DNA of 54,815 nt from Methanomethylophilus sp963631655 (GCA_963631655.1 CAVGRR010000007.1:1-54815); one strand, 5' to 3'; positions 27,576-37,210 are shown, numbered from the stretch's first letter. Numbers and translations are program-made. Notes: a model not told the origin generated them from the letters alone.

Positions 27576-28414
27576 AGACAGTATCAGACCTCATGACCCC
27601 CGCCCCTATCGTGGCGCAGGTCCCCGGTACCCGTAACGAAGTCATAAACACCATGGTCAGGAACAACCTCACCGGTCTTCCTGTCGTCCGCGCATCCGAC
27701 GGAATGCTCATGGGAATCGTCTCCAGGAGAGACGTCTTCAAGAAATTCGACGAGGAACAGCTCTCTCTGATCATGAAGAGGGACTGCATCACCATCAGCC
27801 CCTATGCACCCATCGCGGAAGCGGCCAAGATCTTCTCGGAGAAGAGGATCCACAGGCTTCCTGTCGTCGACGAGAACAAACTCGTGGGGATCATCACCCC
27901 TACCGACCTCTTGAAGGAGATCAAATCGATAAAGACCAACATCACCGCCGAGGATGTCATCGAGGTCACCTGCGTCACCGCATACGAGGGAGACCCCATC
28001 TCCTATGCTGTGGCCGCCATGAGGGTCAGCGACGTCGCCGCACTCTGCGTCCTTAACAAGAAGGGCGACCTGTGCGGTATCCTCACCGACCGTGACATGT
28101 TCAGCGACCAGGTCTCCGACGAGGAAGCAGCGACCAAACTCGGTGTCTCCGACGCCAAGCTCATCGGTCTCCGCAACGTCCTGCCGCTGTTCTACACCGC
28201 CACCAGGGACTATCTCGAGAGCACCAAGGTCATCAAAGACTACATGGTCGAAAAGCCCCTCACTGTCTTCAGGAAAACGACCCTCAACGAGGTCGCCCGC
28301 CTCATGATCACCAACGACTTCGGTCAGATCCCCGTCCGCGGGACCAACGACGAACTCATCGGCATGATATACGATGTGGACGTGCTCCGCGCGATCACCG
28401 GGGTGCTCGATTGA
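27572..28414 (+). CDS. Four-CBS-domain protein
   Basis: 280 aa made of two Bateman modules: CBS motifs start at VSDLMTPAPIVAQVPG, IMKRDCITISPYAPIAEAAK, EVTCVTAYEGDPISYAVAAM and VEKPLTVFRKTTLNEVARLM, each with the usual GIVSRRD, GIITPTD, GILTDRD or GMIYDVD ending. CBS modules bind adenine nucleotides and regulate partners, and no catalytic domain is attached. It sits between usp (overlap ATGA) and glyS (overlap TTGA), a tight three-gene operon, so it may sense energy state for translation or stress. Confidence 0.9.
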   Translation: MKTVSDLMTPAPIVAQVPGTRNEVINTMVRNNLTGLPVVRASDGMLMGIVSRRDVFKKFDEEQLSLIMKRDCITISPYAPIAEAAKIFSEKRIHRLPVVDENKLVGIITPTDLLKEIKSIKTNITAEDVIEVTCVTAYEGDPISYAVAAMRVSDVAALCVLNKKGDLCGILTDRDMFSDQVSDEEAATKLGVSDAKLIGLRNVLPLFYTATRDYLESTKVIKDYMVEKPLTVFRKTTLNEVARLMITNDFGQIPVRGTNDELIGMIYDVDVLRAITGVLD

Positions 28415-30126
28415 GCGACGATAAACTGGCAGACACCCTGATGTCCCTGTTCAAACGCAGGGGATTCATCTGGCCCTCCTACGAGATCTACGGCGGAGTC
28501 GCCGGAATGTACGACTACGGACCCCTGGGATTCGGTCTCAGGAACAACATTGTCGATGTCTGGAGGTCCCTCTACAAGGGACGCGAGGGATTCGTCGAGA
28601 TCGATTCCGAATACGTAGGTCCCAGAGAGGTCTTCAAGGCCTCCGGTCACCTCGACAAGTTCGCTGACAAGATCACCTACTGTACCAAGTGCGGTGCACC
28701 TTTCAGGGCGGACCACCTGGTGAAGGACTGCTGCGAGAACCCCGACACCATGACCGAGAAGGAACTGGAAGAGGCCTTCGAGAAATTCAACATCAAATGT
28801 CTCACCTGCGGCGGAAAACTCGGCCCTGTGGAGGATTTCAACCTTATGTTCAGGACCACCATCGGTCCCGGCACCGCCCGTGTCGGATACCTGAGGCCCG
28901 AGACCGCACAGGGTATCTTCATGAACTTCCTGAACCTCTATCGTTACAACAGGGAGAAACTCCCTCTCGGTGTCATGCAGACCGGAAGGAGCTACAGGAA
29001 CGAGATCGCACCCCGTCAGGGAATGATCAGGATGAGGGAGTTCAACCAGATGGAGGTCGAACTCTTCATAGACCCAGAGGACAAGACCTGGGCGAGATTC
29101 CCCGAGATGAAGGACGAGGTCCTCACCCTCCTCCCCAACACCGGCAGCGAAATGATCAAGATGACCGTCGGCGAGGCCGTCGAGAAACACGTCATCGCGA
29201 ACGAGGCCCTGGCATATTTCGTCGGAACCACCAAGCAGCTCCTCGTGAGGTGCGGTGTGGACCCCGAGAGGCTCCGCTTCAGGCAGCACCTCCCCGACGA
29301 GATGGCGCACTATGCGAACGACTGCTGGGACGCTGAAGCTCTCCTCTCCATCGGATGGACCGAGATCACCGGTGTCGCCGACAGAGGATGCTGGGACCTC
29401 AGCAGGCACAGTCAGTTCTCCGGTTCCGACCTGACCCACTTCGTCAAATACGACGAACCCCGCGAGGAGGAAGTGGACAAGGTCAAGGCCAACTACAAGG
29501 TCATCGGCCCCACCTATAAGGCTAAAGGAAAGGCTGTCACCGAGGCCATCGAGGCCAAGTCTCCCGCCGATGTGAAGGACGGAAAGCTCACCATCGAGGT
29601 CGACGGCGAGACCATCGTCCTTGATTCCGACAAATTCAACATCGTCAAGGTCAAAGAGAAGGTCTCCGGAGAGAGGATCGTCCCCCATGTCATCGAACCC
29701 TCCTGCGGACTCGACAGGATCTTCTACACCGTACTGGAACATTCATATTCTTATGATGCAGGAAAGGAGTACACCGTGCTCCGCCTCCGCCCCGAGGTCG
29801 CACCCATCAAAGTGGGAGTGCTTCCTCTCATGGCAAAGGACGGACTTGACAAGGTCGCAAAAGACCTCTGCGAGGCCATCCACACCCACCGCACCGAAGC
29901 CTATTACGACGATGCGGGACAGATCGGAAGGAGGTACGCCCGTATGGACGAGGCCGGTACCCCCTGGTGCATCACCGTGGACTACGACACCCTCGAAGGA
30001 CCTCAGAAAGGGACCGTCACCATCCGTGACAGGGACACCGCCGAGCAGAAGAGGATCTCCTGCGACGACGCACCTTCCATCATCGACCGTCTCGTGTCCG
30101 GAAAGATCACTTTCGCCGATCTCTGA
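28411..30126 (+). CDS. glyS: Glycyl-tRNA synthetase (archaeal/eukaryotic alpha2 type)
   Basis: 571 aa class II enzyme charging tRNA-Gly with glycine. N-terminal KRRGFIWPSYEIYGGVAGMYDYGPLG, a cysteine-rich insertion (CTKCGAPF ... CLTCGGK), motif 2 YRNEIAPRQGMIRMREFNQME, motif 3 GLDRIFYTVLEHSY and a C-terminal HGTP anticodon-binding domain. The start is an unusual TTG that overlaps the CBS stop (TTGA at 28411-28414); the next ATG is codon 11 and would cut into the conserved N-terminus. A hairpin and T-run follow the gene. The matching tRNA-Gly(GCC) is at 40.5 kb. Confidence 0.96.
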   Translation: MSDDKLADTLMSLFKRRGFIWPSYEIYGGVAGMYDYGPLGFGLRNNIVDVWRSLYKGREGFVEIDSEYVGPREVFKASGHLDKFADKITYCTKCGAPFRADHLVKDCCENPDTMTEKELEEAFEKFNIKCLTCGGKLGPVEDFNLMFRTTIGPGTARVGYLRPETAQGIFMNFLNLYRYNREKLPLGVMQTGRSYRNEIAPRQGMIRMREFNQMEVELFIDPEDKTWARFPEMKDEVLTLLPNTGSEMIKMTVGEAVEKHVIANEALAYFVGTTKQLLVRCGVDPERLRFRQHLPDEMAHYANDCWDAEALLSIGWTEITGVADRGCWDLSRHSQFSGSDLTHFVKYDEPREEEVDKVKANYKVIGPTYKAKGKAVTEAIEAKSPADVKDGKLTIEVDGETIVLDSDKFNIVKVKEKVSGERIVPHVIEPSCGLDRIFYTVLEHSYSYDAGKEYTVLRLRPEVAPIKVGVLPLMAKDGLDKVAKDLCEAIHTHRTEAYYDDAGQIGRRYARMDEAGTPWCITVDYDTLEGPQKGTVTIRDRDTAEQKRISCDDAPSIIDRLVSGKITFADL

Positions 30127-30137
30127 AACTCATTTTT

Positions 30138-30154
30138 GGAGGGGTAATCCCTCC
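30138..30154 (+). terminator. Terminator of the usp-CBS-glyS operon
   Basis: GGAGGG-gtaat-CCCTCC followed by ATTCTCATTTTTT. Confidence 0.7.
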
Positions 30155-30369
30155 ATTCTCATTTTTTCATACCGCCTTTGGCCAGGCAAACTTAACGTCT
30201 GTTAGAGGTTGTTTATAATACTTTCTATTTTTGGCGTCCAGCAGATGGGAGAATCCACAAACATCCGTCAGATTGCTACGAAATTCGTAGAAGATTTCAC
30301 GAATTTTTCATAATTCGGCCTAACCTTTATATCGGTTCCCCGCCGATGTGAATTACGGTGATTGAAAAA

Positions 30370-31548
30370 ATGGCTATCAATGATCTTGAAGACCTTGAAA
30401 AGCTCACCATTCTGAAATCCCAAATGGATTCCTACTCGATCAAGGATCTCTATATGGGGCAGTTTCCGACAGTTGGCTTGGAGAACACCGTTTCCGATTG
30501 TCTCGCAGCGATGCGCAGGTCCGGATTCCAGGAGATCCCTGTCACAGACGGAGACAACTATCTCGGAATGGTCAGATACGGCACCCTGCTCAGGAAGAAG
30601 AGCATCACGCCGTCGACCAAGGTTAAGGCGATCATGTCTAACCTTCCGACGCTTACCTGTATCAGCACGGTGACCGAGGTCGCCGAAATAATGGTGAAGG
30701 AGAACTGCAGGCAGCTTGCTGTCGTCGAAGGGAACAAGATCAAAGATGTGGTCTCCAGATCCAAGATCGTGGAGATCGCTTCCAAATTGAAGCCCCTGAA
30801 GGAGTTCAAGATCTGGGAGATCATGACCTCACCCGTCGTCACGACCAAGGAGAACGAGATGCTCTCCGAAGCGATCGAGACCATGATCGACCTGGACATC
30901 AGGACCCTGCCCGTCGTGGACAGGCTCGGCAACCTGAGCGGTATCGTCGGCATGAAGGAGGTCATCGAGAACAGCTGGAAGGCCGGAGAGAGGTCCATCG
31001 TGTCCCTCGGAAAGAACCCCAGCAGTCAGATCCCCGTATCCACCATCTCCGTGACCAACGTCTACACGGTCGGCTGGGAGGACTCCATCGCGGACGTCGC
31101 CCAGTGCATGGCGGACCACAGCGTGTCCACCCTTCCTGTGATGGACGGCGACGAACTGGTCGGTGTGGTGAGCGAATTCGATATCATCGAACTCATCGCC
31201 AACTGCAGGGAGAGGGAAGGACTCTTCGTCCAGATCAGCGGTCTGGCGGACGAGGACAGGATCTACTCCGACGCGATGTACGCAGACATCCAGGCAGAGA
31301 TGATGAAGATCACCAAGATGGTGACCCCGGAATCTCTGAACATCCACGTCGCCAGGTACAACGAGGTCGGAGACAGGAAGAAATACAGCCTCGTCGGCAA
31401 GCTCTTCTACAACGGAAGGACCCTGAACTGCAAGCAGGTCGGATGGGACCTTGTACAGGCCAACAAGGACCTCCTGAAGAAGTTCACGGAAGCCGTCAAG
31501 GACAGCAAGGACATCGTCGTCGCAAGCAGGCGCAGAAAGTCCGCCTGA
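30370..31548 (+). CDS. Second multi-CBS-domain protein
   Basis: About 392 aa. Four CBS motifs (SIKDLYMGQFPTVGLENTVSD, MSNLPTLTCISTVTEVAEIM, IMTSPVVTTKENEMLSEAIE and ISVTNVYTVGWEDSIADVAQ) are followed by a C-terminal domain of about 110 aa (from EGLFVQISGLADEDRIYSD) ending in a basic tail VVASRRRKSA. The end of the protein looks like an RNA-binding or ribosome-associated extension (VARYNEVGDRKKYSLVGKLFY), but this is uncertain. ATG 30370 is preceded by GGTGAT and TATA-like CTTTATAT (30325-30332); GTG 30358 is an alternative start. Confidence 0.85.
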   Translation: MAINDLEDLEKLTILKSQMDSYSIKDLYMGQFPTVGLENTVSDCLAAMRRSGFQEIPVTDGDNYLGMVRYGTLLRKKSITPSTKVKAIMSNLPTLTCISTVTEVAEIMVKENCRQLAVVEGNKIKDVVSRSKIVEIASKLKPLKEFKIWEIMTSPVVTTKENEMLSEAIETMIDLDIRTLPVVDRLGNLSGIVGMKEVIENSWKAGERSIVSLGKNPSSQIPVSTISVTNVYTVGWEDSIADVAQCMADHSVSTLPVMDGDELVGVVSEFDIIELIANCREREGLFVQISGLADEDRIYSDAMYADIQAEMMKITKMVTPESLNIHVARYNEVGDRKKYSLVGKLFYNGRTLNCKQVGWDLVQANKDLLKKFTEAVKDSKDIVVASRRRKSA

Positions 31549-31598
31549 TACACGATCCGAACCGTCTGGCACATTGCATAAACTGAAATTCCTTAATG

Positions 31599-31612
31599 CG
31601 CCCGCAAGGGCG
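31599..31612 (+). terminator. Hairpin between the CBS gene and valS
   Basis: CGCCC-gcaa-GGGCG followed by AT-rich sequence that also carries the valS promoter. Confidence 0.5.
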
Positions 31613-31654
31613 TAACTTATATTATATTTATAATAATACGAGCAGTCGGTTAAT

Positions 31655-34279
31655 ATGGCATACGACTGCGCAGAAACTGAGAAACGCTGGGAGGAGATGT
31701 GGAAGAAAGAGGCAGTCTACCGCTTCGACCCCAAATCCGACAAGCCCGTTTTCAGCATCGACAACCCCCCGAGGTACACCTCGGGAAACCTTCACCTCGG
31801 ACACGCCACCGGCTATTCGCTCATCGATTTCGCCGCCCGTTACAAGAGGATGAAAGGATACAATGTGTTCTTCCCCCTCTGTTTCGACGTCAACGGTACC
31901 CCCATCGAGGTCCGCGTGGAGAAGCTCCATCACATCACGAAACTCGACACCCCCCGTAAGGAATACAGGGAACTCTGCGAAGAGTATGCCAACGGATTCA
32001 TCGAGAAGATGACCCACGACTTCGAGATCCTCGGAGAATCGATGGACCCCTCCATCTACTATCAGACCAACGCCCCCTACTACAGGAGCATCACCCAGCT
32101 CTCCTTCGTGAAGCTGTTCAACCGCGGCCTCGTCTACAAGGCTAACTTCCCCGTGAACTGGTGCCCCGGATGTATGACCGCCCTCGCAGATGCCGAGGTG
32201 GAGTACAGGGACAATGTCAACAAGCTCAACTACCTGAAGTTCCAGATCGCCGGAACCGACGATTATCTTATGATCGCCACCACCCGTCCCGAACTCCTCT
32301 GCACCTGCAAGATCGTCGCCGTCCACCCCGACGATGCCGAGAAGGCACAGTACGTCGGAAAGGAGCTCATCACCCCGATCTACGGAAGGCACGTCAAGAT
32401 CATCGCCGACCCCAAGGTCGACCGCGAATACGGTACCGGAAACGTCATGATCTGTACCATCGGTGACAAGGCCGATCTCGAATGGATCATGAAATACCAC
32501 CTCGAACTCGAGAAAGGTATCGATGAACAGGGAAGGATGACCGAACTCGCCGGAAAATACGCCGGAATGAAGGTCGAAGAGGCAAGGGCCGCCATCATCA
32601 AGGACCTTGACGAAATGGGGATCCTCGACCACCAGGAGGACAACCCCCAGCAGGTCTCCGTCTGCTGGAGGTGCCACGCTCCCATCGAATACCTTCAGGT
32701 CCCCCAGTGGTTCCTCAAGACCACCACCTTCAAGGATGCCATCCTCAAGAGGTCCGAGGAGATCAACTGGTTCCCCGAGTTCATGAAGGTCAGGCTCAAG
32801 GACTGGACCGAATCCCTCGAGTGGGACTGGGTCTTATCGAGGCAGAGGGTCTTCGCCACCCCCATCCCCATCTGGGAATGCAAGAAATGCGGTCACGCTA
32901 TCTGTGCAACCGAGGAACAGGCGAGGAACTATGTCGACCCCACCGAGGATGCAGCACCCGTCAGCAAATGTCCCGAATGCGGATGCACCGAGTTCGTCGG
33001 ATGCACTGATGTGTTCGACACCTGGATGGACTCCTCCGGATCCGCCCTCTACAACACCTACTGGGAGAGGGACCCCGAACTCCACAAGAAACTGTTCCCC
33101 ATGTCCCTCAGGCCCCAGTCCCATGATATCATCCGTACCTGGGCATTCTATTCCATCCTGAGGTCCGAACAGATCAAGGAGTCCAAGCCCTGGAAGGACA
33201 TCATGATCCACGGGTTCATCATGGCCCCCGACGGAACCCCGATGCACACCTCCGCAGGAAACGTCATCGACCCCATACCCATCCTTCAGAACTACGGTGC
33301 CGACGCACTGAGGTACTTCGCCGCCAACTGCGCCCTCGGAATCGACCACGCCTTCAGGGAGAAGGACGTCGTCCGCGGAAAGAAGATCGTCATCAAAGTC
33401 TACAATCTGGGACAGTTCGTCTCCAGATACTTCGAGGACCTCAGATCCGCACCCACCAGGCCTTCTGACCTGAGGACAGCGGACAAATGGATCCTCGGCA
33501 GACTGTCCCAGACCGTCAAGACCGTCTCCGACTGCCTCGACGTCTACCAGTTCGACAAGGCCATGAGCGCCGTCGAACAGTTCATCTGGCACGTCTTCGC
33601 CGACGACTACGTCGAGATGGTAAAGGCAAGGACCGATGATGCTGTGAAATACACCCTTTACACCGTGTTCCTCAACGCCATCAAACTCCTCGCACCCTTC
33701 ATGCCCCACATCACCGAAGAGGTCTATCAGGCCCACTTCGCCAGGCTCGACGGTGCGAAATCCGTCCACCTCACCGCATGGCCCGTCCCCGAGGAGATCG
33801 ACGAGACCGCTGTCCGCGCAGGAGATGCCGCAGCCGAGTTCGTCGCCCAGGTACGTGCATGGAAAGCAGAGAACAAGGTCTCCCTCGCTGCAGAACTCTC
33901 CAAGCTCGAGATCATCGGCGGAGACTCCGACGCCTACCGCATGTCCGCAGAGGATATCAGGCAGGGTGCCAGGGCAAAGGCCATCGACATCGCCGAGAAA
34001 GCAGACCTTGTCGAGAAGATCTCCGAGGTCAAGCCCGTCTTCGGAAAGCTCGGACCCGCCTTCAAGGACCGCGCCAAATCCATCGTCGCTGCCATCAAGG
34101 CAGCCGATCCCGAATCGATCGCCAAACAGATCGCGACCGGTTCCGTCACCCTTGAGACCGAGACCGGACCTGTCGAACTCGGACCCGAGTTCTTCGAGGT
34201 CAAGAAGGTCCTCTCCCTCGACGGCAGAGAGGTCTCCACCATCCAGTGCGGAGACGCCCTCATCGTCATCGAGCAGTGA
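31655..34279 (+). CDS. valS: Valyl-tRNA synthetase with altered KMSKS loop
   Basis: 874 aa class I enzyme charging tRNA-Val. HIGH motif as LHLGHATGY in NPPRYTSGNLHLGH; CP1 editing domain with TTRPELLCTCK; zinc-type knuckles (WCPGCMTALADAEVEY, CKKCGHAIC, CPECGCTEF); the archaeal ValRS signature WDWVLSRQRVFATPIPIWEC; and DVFDTWMDSSGSALYN. The KMSKS loop reads PMHTSAGNVIDP, so the second lysine is Thr. The rest is complete, including the anticodon-binding and C-terminal coiled regions, so the gene is not a remnant. TATA-like ATTTATAATAA (about 31627-31637) predicts transcription start at or near the ATG. A hairpin terminator follows. Confidence 0.92.
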   Translation: MAYDCAETEKRWEEMWKKEAVYRFDPKSDKPVFSIDNPPRYTSGNLHLGHATGYSLIDFAARYKRMKGYNVFFPLCFDVNGTPIEVRVEKLHHITKLDTPRKEYRELCEEYANGFIEKMTHDFEILGESMDPSIYYQTNAPYYRSITQLSFVKLFNRGLVYKANFPVNWCPGCMTALADAEVEYRDNVNKLNYLKFQIAGTDDYLMIATTRPELLCTCKIVAVHPDDAEKAQYVGKELITPIYGRHVKIIADPKVDREYGTGNVMICTIGDKADLEWIMKYHLELEKGIDEQGRMTELAGKYAGMKVEEARAAIIKDLDEMGILDHQEDNPQQVSVCWRCHAPIEYLQVPQWFLKTTTFKDAILKRSEEINWFPEFMKVRLKDWTESLEWDWVLSRQRVFATPIPIWECKKCGHAICATEEQARNYVDPTEDAAPVSKCPECGCTEFVGCTDVFDTWMDSSGSALYNTYWERDPELHKKLFPMSLRPQSHDIIRTWAFYSILRSEQIKESKPWKDIMIHGFIMAPDGTPMHTSAGNVIDPIPILQNYGADALRYFAANCALGIDHAFREKDVVRGKKIVIKVYNLGQFVSRYFEDLRSAPTRPSDLRTADKWILGRLSQTVKTVSDCLDVYQFDKAMSAVEQFIWHVFADDYVEMVKARTDDAVKYTLYTVFLNAIKLLAPFMPHITEEVYQAHFARLDGAKSVHLTAWPVPEEIDETAVRAGDAAAEFVAQVRAWKAENKVSLAAELSKLEIIGGDSDAYRMSAEDIRQGARAKAIDIAEKADLVEKISEVKPVFGKLGPAFKDRAKSIVAAIKAADPESIAKQIATGSVTLETETGPVELGPEFFEVKKVLSLDGREVSTIQCGDALIVIEQ

Positions 34280-34302
34280 ATCCAAATCCCTTTCCCGTCC
34301 GA

Positions 34303-34325
34303 GGCTGGCACATTGAGTGCCGGCC
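34303..34325 (+). terminator. Terminator of valS
   Basis: Nine-base stem GGCTGGCAC / GTGCCGGCC (one G-T pair) with a 5-base loop, followed by AT-rich sequence. Confidence 0.55.
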
Positions 34326-34426
34326 CCGGGCATATTTATTTATGATTTTTCGGCAGTACCCTGTCCCAAGGGACGATATGTTGTCTGCGACCGTCGCAGG
34401 CCGTTTGTTCAGATCACGTGATAGAT

Positions 34427-35839
34427 ATGATCTCAGATTTCACCAAACTCGGACTTTCCGAAGAGCTTGCCAAAGGAATAGATGAAATGGGCTGGTCGGA
34501 GCCCTCGCCCGTGCAGGAGGAGGCCATCCCCCTCGGACTCGACGGATACGACCTCATCACCCAGGCACAGACCGGTACCGGAAAGACCGGTGCCTTCGGA
34601 TCCATCGTCATTTCAAAGATCCCCTCCGGACAGAAGAAGCCGGAGGCGATCATCCTCGCCCCCACCAGGGAACTCGCCGTCCAGGTCTCCGAAGAGGTAC
34701 AGAGGATGGCCCAGTACACCGGCCACGTCTGCACCCCCATCTACGGAGGTGCCAGCATCGAGAAGCAGATCAAAGAGCTCGAGAAGGGATGCGACGTCGT
34801 CGTCGGTACCCCCGGACGTGTCAGGGATATGATCGAGCGCGAATACCTCGACCTCACCACTGTCAAGATTATCGTGATGGACGAGTCCGACCGTATGCTC
34901 GACATGGGATTCATCGAGGATATCGAATTCATCTTCAAGGCCTGCCCCGAGGACCGTCAGATGCTGATGTTCTCCGCCACCATGCCTGAGGACATCAAGA
35001 GGCTCGCCACCGATTACATGAAGAGACCCAAAGAGGTCAATGTCTCCAAGGATGAACTCTACCTCGACCTCATCGACGCATATTACATCTCCGTCGGAAG
35101 GAGGAACAAATCCTGGGCCCTGACCCGTATCCTCGACATCGACAAACCCAAGGCGCTCATCTTCTGCCAGACCATCAAGATGGTCGACACCCTTGAGGAG
35201 AGGCTCAAGGAGCACGGCTACAAGGTGGAGGCCCTGCACGGAGACATGCCCCAGAAAAGGAGGGAAGCCGTCGTCAACGATTTCCGTAACGACAAGACCG
35301 ACCTTCTCATCGCCACCGACGTGGCGGCAAGGGGTCTCGACATCGACGATATCTCCTATGTCGTGAACTACGACATGCCCGACCACATCGACACCTACAT
35401 CCACAGGATCGGAAGGACCGGCAGGGCCGGAAAGAGGGGTACCGCCGTTTCCTTCGTGACATCGGCAGAGGAATATCTCGTCCACGAGTTCGAACTCCGT
35501 ACCGGACTCATGATGGAACGCAGAGATGTCCCAGAGGCCGAAGAAGGTACCAAGGACACCATCCGCAAGGTCGTAGATTACGAGCAGCTCTCCGACCCCT
35601 TCGGAATGGTGAAGTTCAGCATCAACATCGGAAAGAAGGACGGCGGAAGCAAGGTCAGGATCGCCGATTTCATCAACAAAACCGGCAAGATCATGGACGC
35701 AGCCATCGGAAAGATCCAGGTGGGCGAAGAGGAATCGACCGTCGAGGTCCACAAGGACTTCGGAAACCGTATGCTCAAAGATGTTCCTAAGAGCAAATAC
35801 AGAGGCAAAAAGGTCGTCGTCACCGTTCTGGACAGATGA
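34427..35839 (+). CDS. DbpA-type DEAD-box RNA helicase (DESD variant)
   Basis: About 470 aa. All helicase motifs are present: Q motif SEPSPVQEEAIP, Walker A AQTGTGKT, PTRELA, motif II as DESD instead of DEAD (IVMDESDRMLDMGF), SAT, RGLDIDD and HRIGRTGRAG. The C-terminal 75 residues (VKFSINIGKKDGG ... GKIQVGEEESTVEV) match the DbpA RNA-binding domain, which directs such helicases to ribosomal RNA. Probably acts in ribosome assembly or RNA remodelling. ATG 34427 is chosen over GTG 34418; a TATA-like ATTTATTTATG lies near 34335. Confidence 0.93.
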   Translation: MISDFTKLGLSEELAKGIDEMGWSEPSPVQEEAIPLGLDGYDLITQAQTGTGKTGAFGSIVISKIPSGQKKPEAIILAPTRELAVQVSEEVQRMAQYTGHVCTPIYGGASIEKQIKELEKGCDVVVGTPGRVRDMIEREYLDLTTVKIIVMDESDRMLDMGFIEDIEFIFKACPEDRQMLMFSATMPEDIKRLATDYMKRPKEVNVSKDELYLDLIDAYYISVGRRNKSWALTRILDIDKPKALIFCQTIKMVDTLEERLKEHGYKVEALHGDMPQKRREAVVNDFRNDKTDLLIATDVAARGLDIDDISYVVNYDMPDHIDTYIHRIGRTGRAGKRGTAVSFVTSAEEYLVHEFELRTGLMMERRDVPEAEEGTKDTIRKVVDYEQLSDPFGMVKFSINIGKKDGGSKVRIADFINKTGKIMDAAIGKIQVGEEESTVEVHKDFGNRMLKDVPKSKYRGKKVVVTVLDR

Positions 35840-35841
35840 CC

Positions 35842-36312
35842 TCATCGGCGGACTATATCCGCCGGTTTATAATCCAAAACCTTTGAAAGGTCTGCAGGCT
35901 TCAGTTCTATCTGCAGACCTATCTTTCCGCCCGAGACGTACATCCTCTCAAGAGTTGTTGCGGAAATATCCACCACGGTGCGGAGCTGTTTGCGCATACC
36001 CAGAGGAGAACATCCTCCGTGTATGTACCCGGTTACTGATTGAAGATCTTTCGACGGGATCATGACCACGGACTTCTCGCCCACACTCGCAGCTGCCTTC
36101 TTCAGATCCAATTCCTTTACAGCAGGGACCACGAAAACGTAATAACGGTCGGATTTCCCCTGGGTGACGAGGGTCTTGAAGACCTCCTCGGGCTTCTCAC
36201 CCATCACCGATGCCACATCTGTCGCAGAGATAGCTCCCGAGGCAGAATAATCATGAACGGTGTAATTCACACCCGCTTTGTCCAGGATCCTCATCGGATT
36301 GGTCTTTTCCAT
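35842..36312 (-). CDS. YbaK/EbsC-family aminoacyl-tRNA deacylase
   Basis: 156 aa. Matches YbaK (Cys-tRNA(Pro) deacylase) proteins: NPMRILDKAGVNYTVHDY, KTLVTQGKSDRYYVFVVPA, the catalytic lysine region ELDLKKAAASVGEK, and GYIHGGCSPLGMRKQL with the GxxxP loop. It frees tRNAs charged with the wrong amino acid. Its 3' end lies 2 bases from the opposing helicase stop. A TATA-like AAATATAGG about 27 bases upstream suggests a leaderless mRNA. Confidence 0.92.
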   Translation of the reverse strand: MEKTNPMRILDKAGVNYTVHDYSASGAISATDVASVMGEKPEEVFKTLVTQGKSDRYYVFVVPAVKELDLKKAAASVGEKSVVMIPSKDLQSVTGYIHGGCSPLGMRKQLRTVVDISATTLERMYVSGGKIGLQIELKPADLSKVLDYKPADIVRR

Positions 36313-36513
36313 ATGCAGATTACTGAAATCTCCCTATATTTCCCTTACGAATCAGAAGTCCGACAAAGACGAAAGTTATCTTGAAAACAATTTTCTTTGC
36401 CTATTTTAAACTCTATTTTTAGTTTCAGATGGACATATTATCAACTCCTTGAAAAATTGTTTATGAGACGAACGAACCATATTTGCATATCATTTTATTA
36501 AGGTAAGTCAATC

Positions 36514-36840
36514 TTGAACACAATGATGTTCGAAGACAAGATCAACACCATCATCGAAAGGATTACCAGCAAATATAATCCGAAAGCGATCATTGTCTTT
36601 GGTTCGGTGGCTAATGGCACATCCACAGAAGATAGTGATCTGGATATTGCAGTAATTCTCGAATCAGATCTTTCAGAACATGAACGTAACGTGGATGTCC
36701 GTGTTTGCATCGGACCGATCGGCATGGCGATGGATCTCCTGGTATTCACGCCGGAAGAGGTTGAATCATACCGGACTGACCGCAATTCAATCGTTTCAGA
36801 GATTCTCAATACCGGAGAAGTAGTCTATGGATCCACCTGA
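36514..36840 (+). CDS. MNT-type nucleotidyltransferase (antitoxin-like)
   Basis: 108 aa minimal nucleotidyltransferase: FGSVANGTSTEDSDLDIAVI carries the GSxAxG and DxD metal-binding signature. In MNT/HEPN modules this protein neutralises the HEPN partner, in studied cases by adding AMP. TTG 36514 is the better start because AAGGTAAG lies 6 bases upstream; ATG 36523 is the alternative. The gene overlaps the HEPN gene by 14 bases. The region is richer in A and T than its neighbours and uses different codons, suggesting horizontal origin. Confidence 0.87.
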   Translation: MNTMMFEDKINTIIERITSKYNPKAIIVFGSVANGTSTEDSDLDIAVILESDLSEHERNVDVRVCIGPIGMAMDLLVFTPEEVESYRTDRNSIVSEILNTGEVVYGST

Positions 36841-37210
36841 AACTCGGGAATCATTGCTTGCGTGTGCTGCAGATGATCTGTGGAATGCAGAACTTGTCCG
36901 GGATACCGATGACGAAAAGACGCGCATAATATGTTTTCACCTGCAGCAGTATGTGGAAAAGAGTATCAAAGCAAAATTGTGCGAGTTAGGCATCAGTTAC
37001 ACGAAGAAACACGACCTTGTGAATTTATTGAGCTTATTCGGCGATTCCGAATTGATGAATAATCATATGAGGGATGCGGCAGAACTAACCGATTACGCTA
37101 CGACATTTAGATATTCGATGAGAATCCCTTCCGTAGAAAAAATGGAAGAAGCATTTATTCATGCCAAATCAATTGTTGAGGATATTCAACGTATCACCAG
37201 ACATAAATGA
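36827..37210 (+). CDS. HEPN-domain protein (toxin-like partner of MNT)
   Basis: 127 aa all-helical protein of the PF05168 type: CAADDLWNAELVRD, ICFHLQQYVEKSIKAKL, the conserved KKHDLVNLL, and ATTFRYSMRIPS. HEPN partners of MNT proteins are often RNases with an Rx4-6H site; no clear Rx4-6H is seen here, so activity is uncertain. It overlaps the MNT gene, the normal arrangement for this two-gene module. Confidence 0.85.
   Translation: MDPPETRESLLACAADDLWNAELVRDTDDEKTRIICFHLQQYVEKSIKAKLCELGISYTKKHDLVNLLSLFGDSELMNNHMRDAAELTDYATTFRYSMRIPSVEKMEEAFIHAKSIVEDIQRITRHK

Noticed and set aside
32834..34333. 499-aa open frame antisense to valS; likewise 28324-29742 opposite glyS and 52539-53873 opposite the helicase
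   Set aside because: All are shadows of conserved genes with no features of their own.
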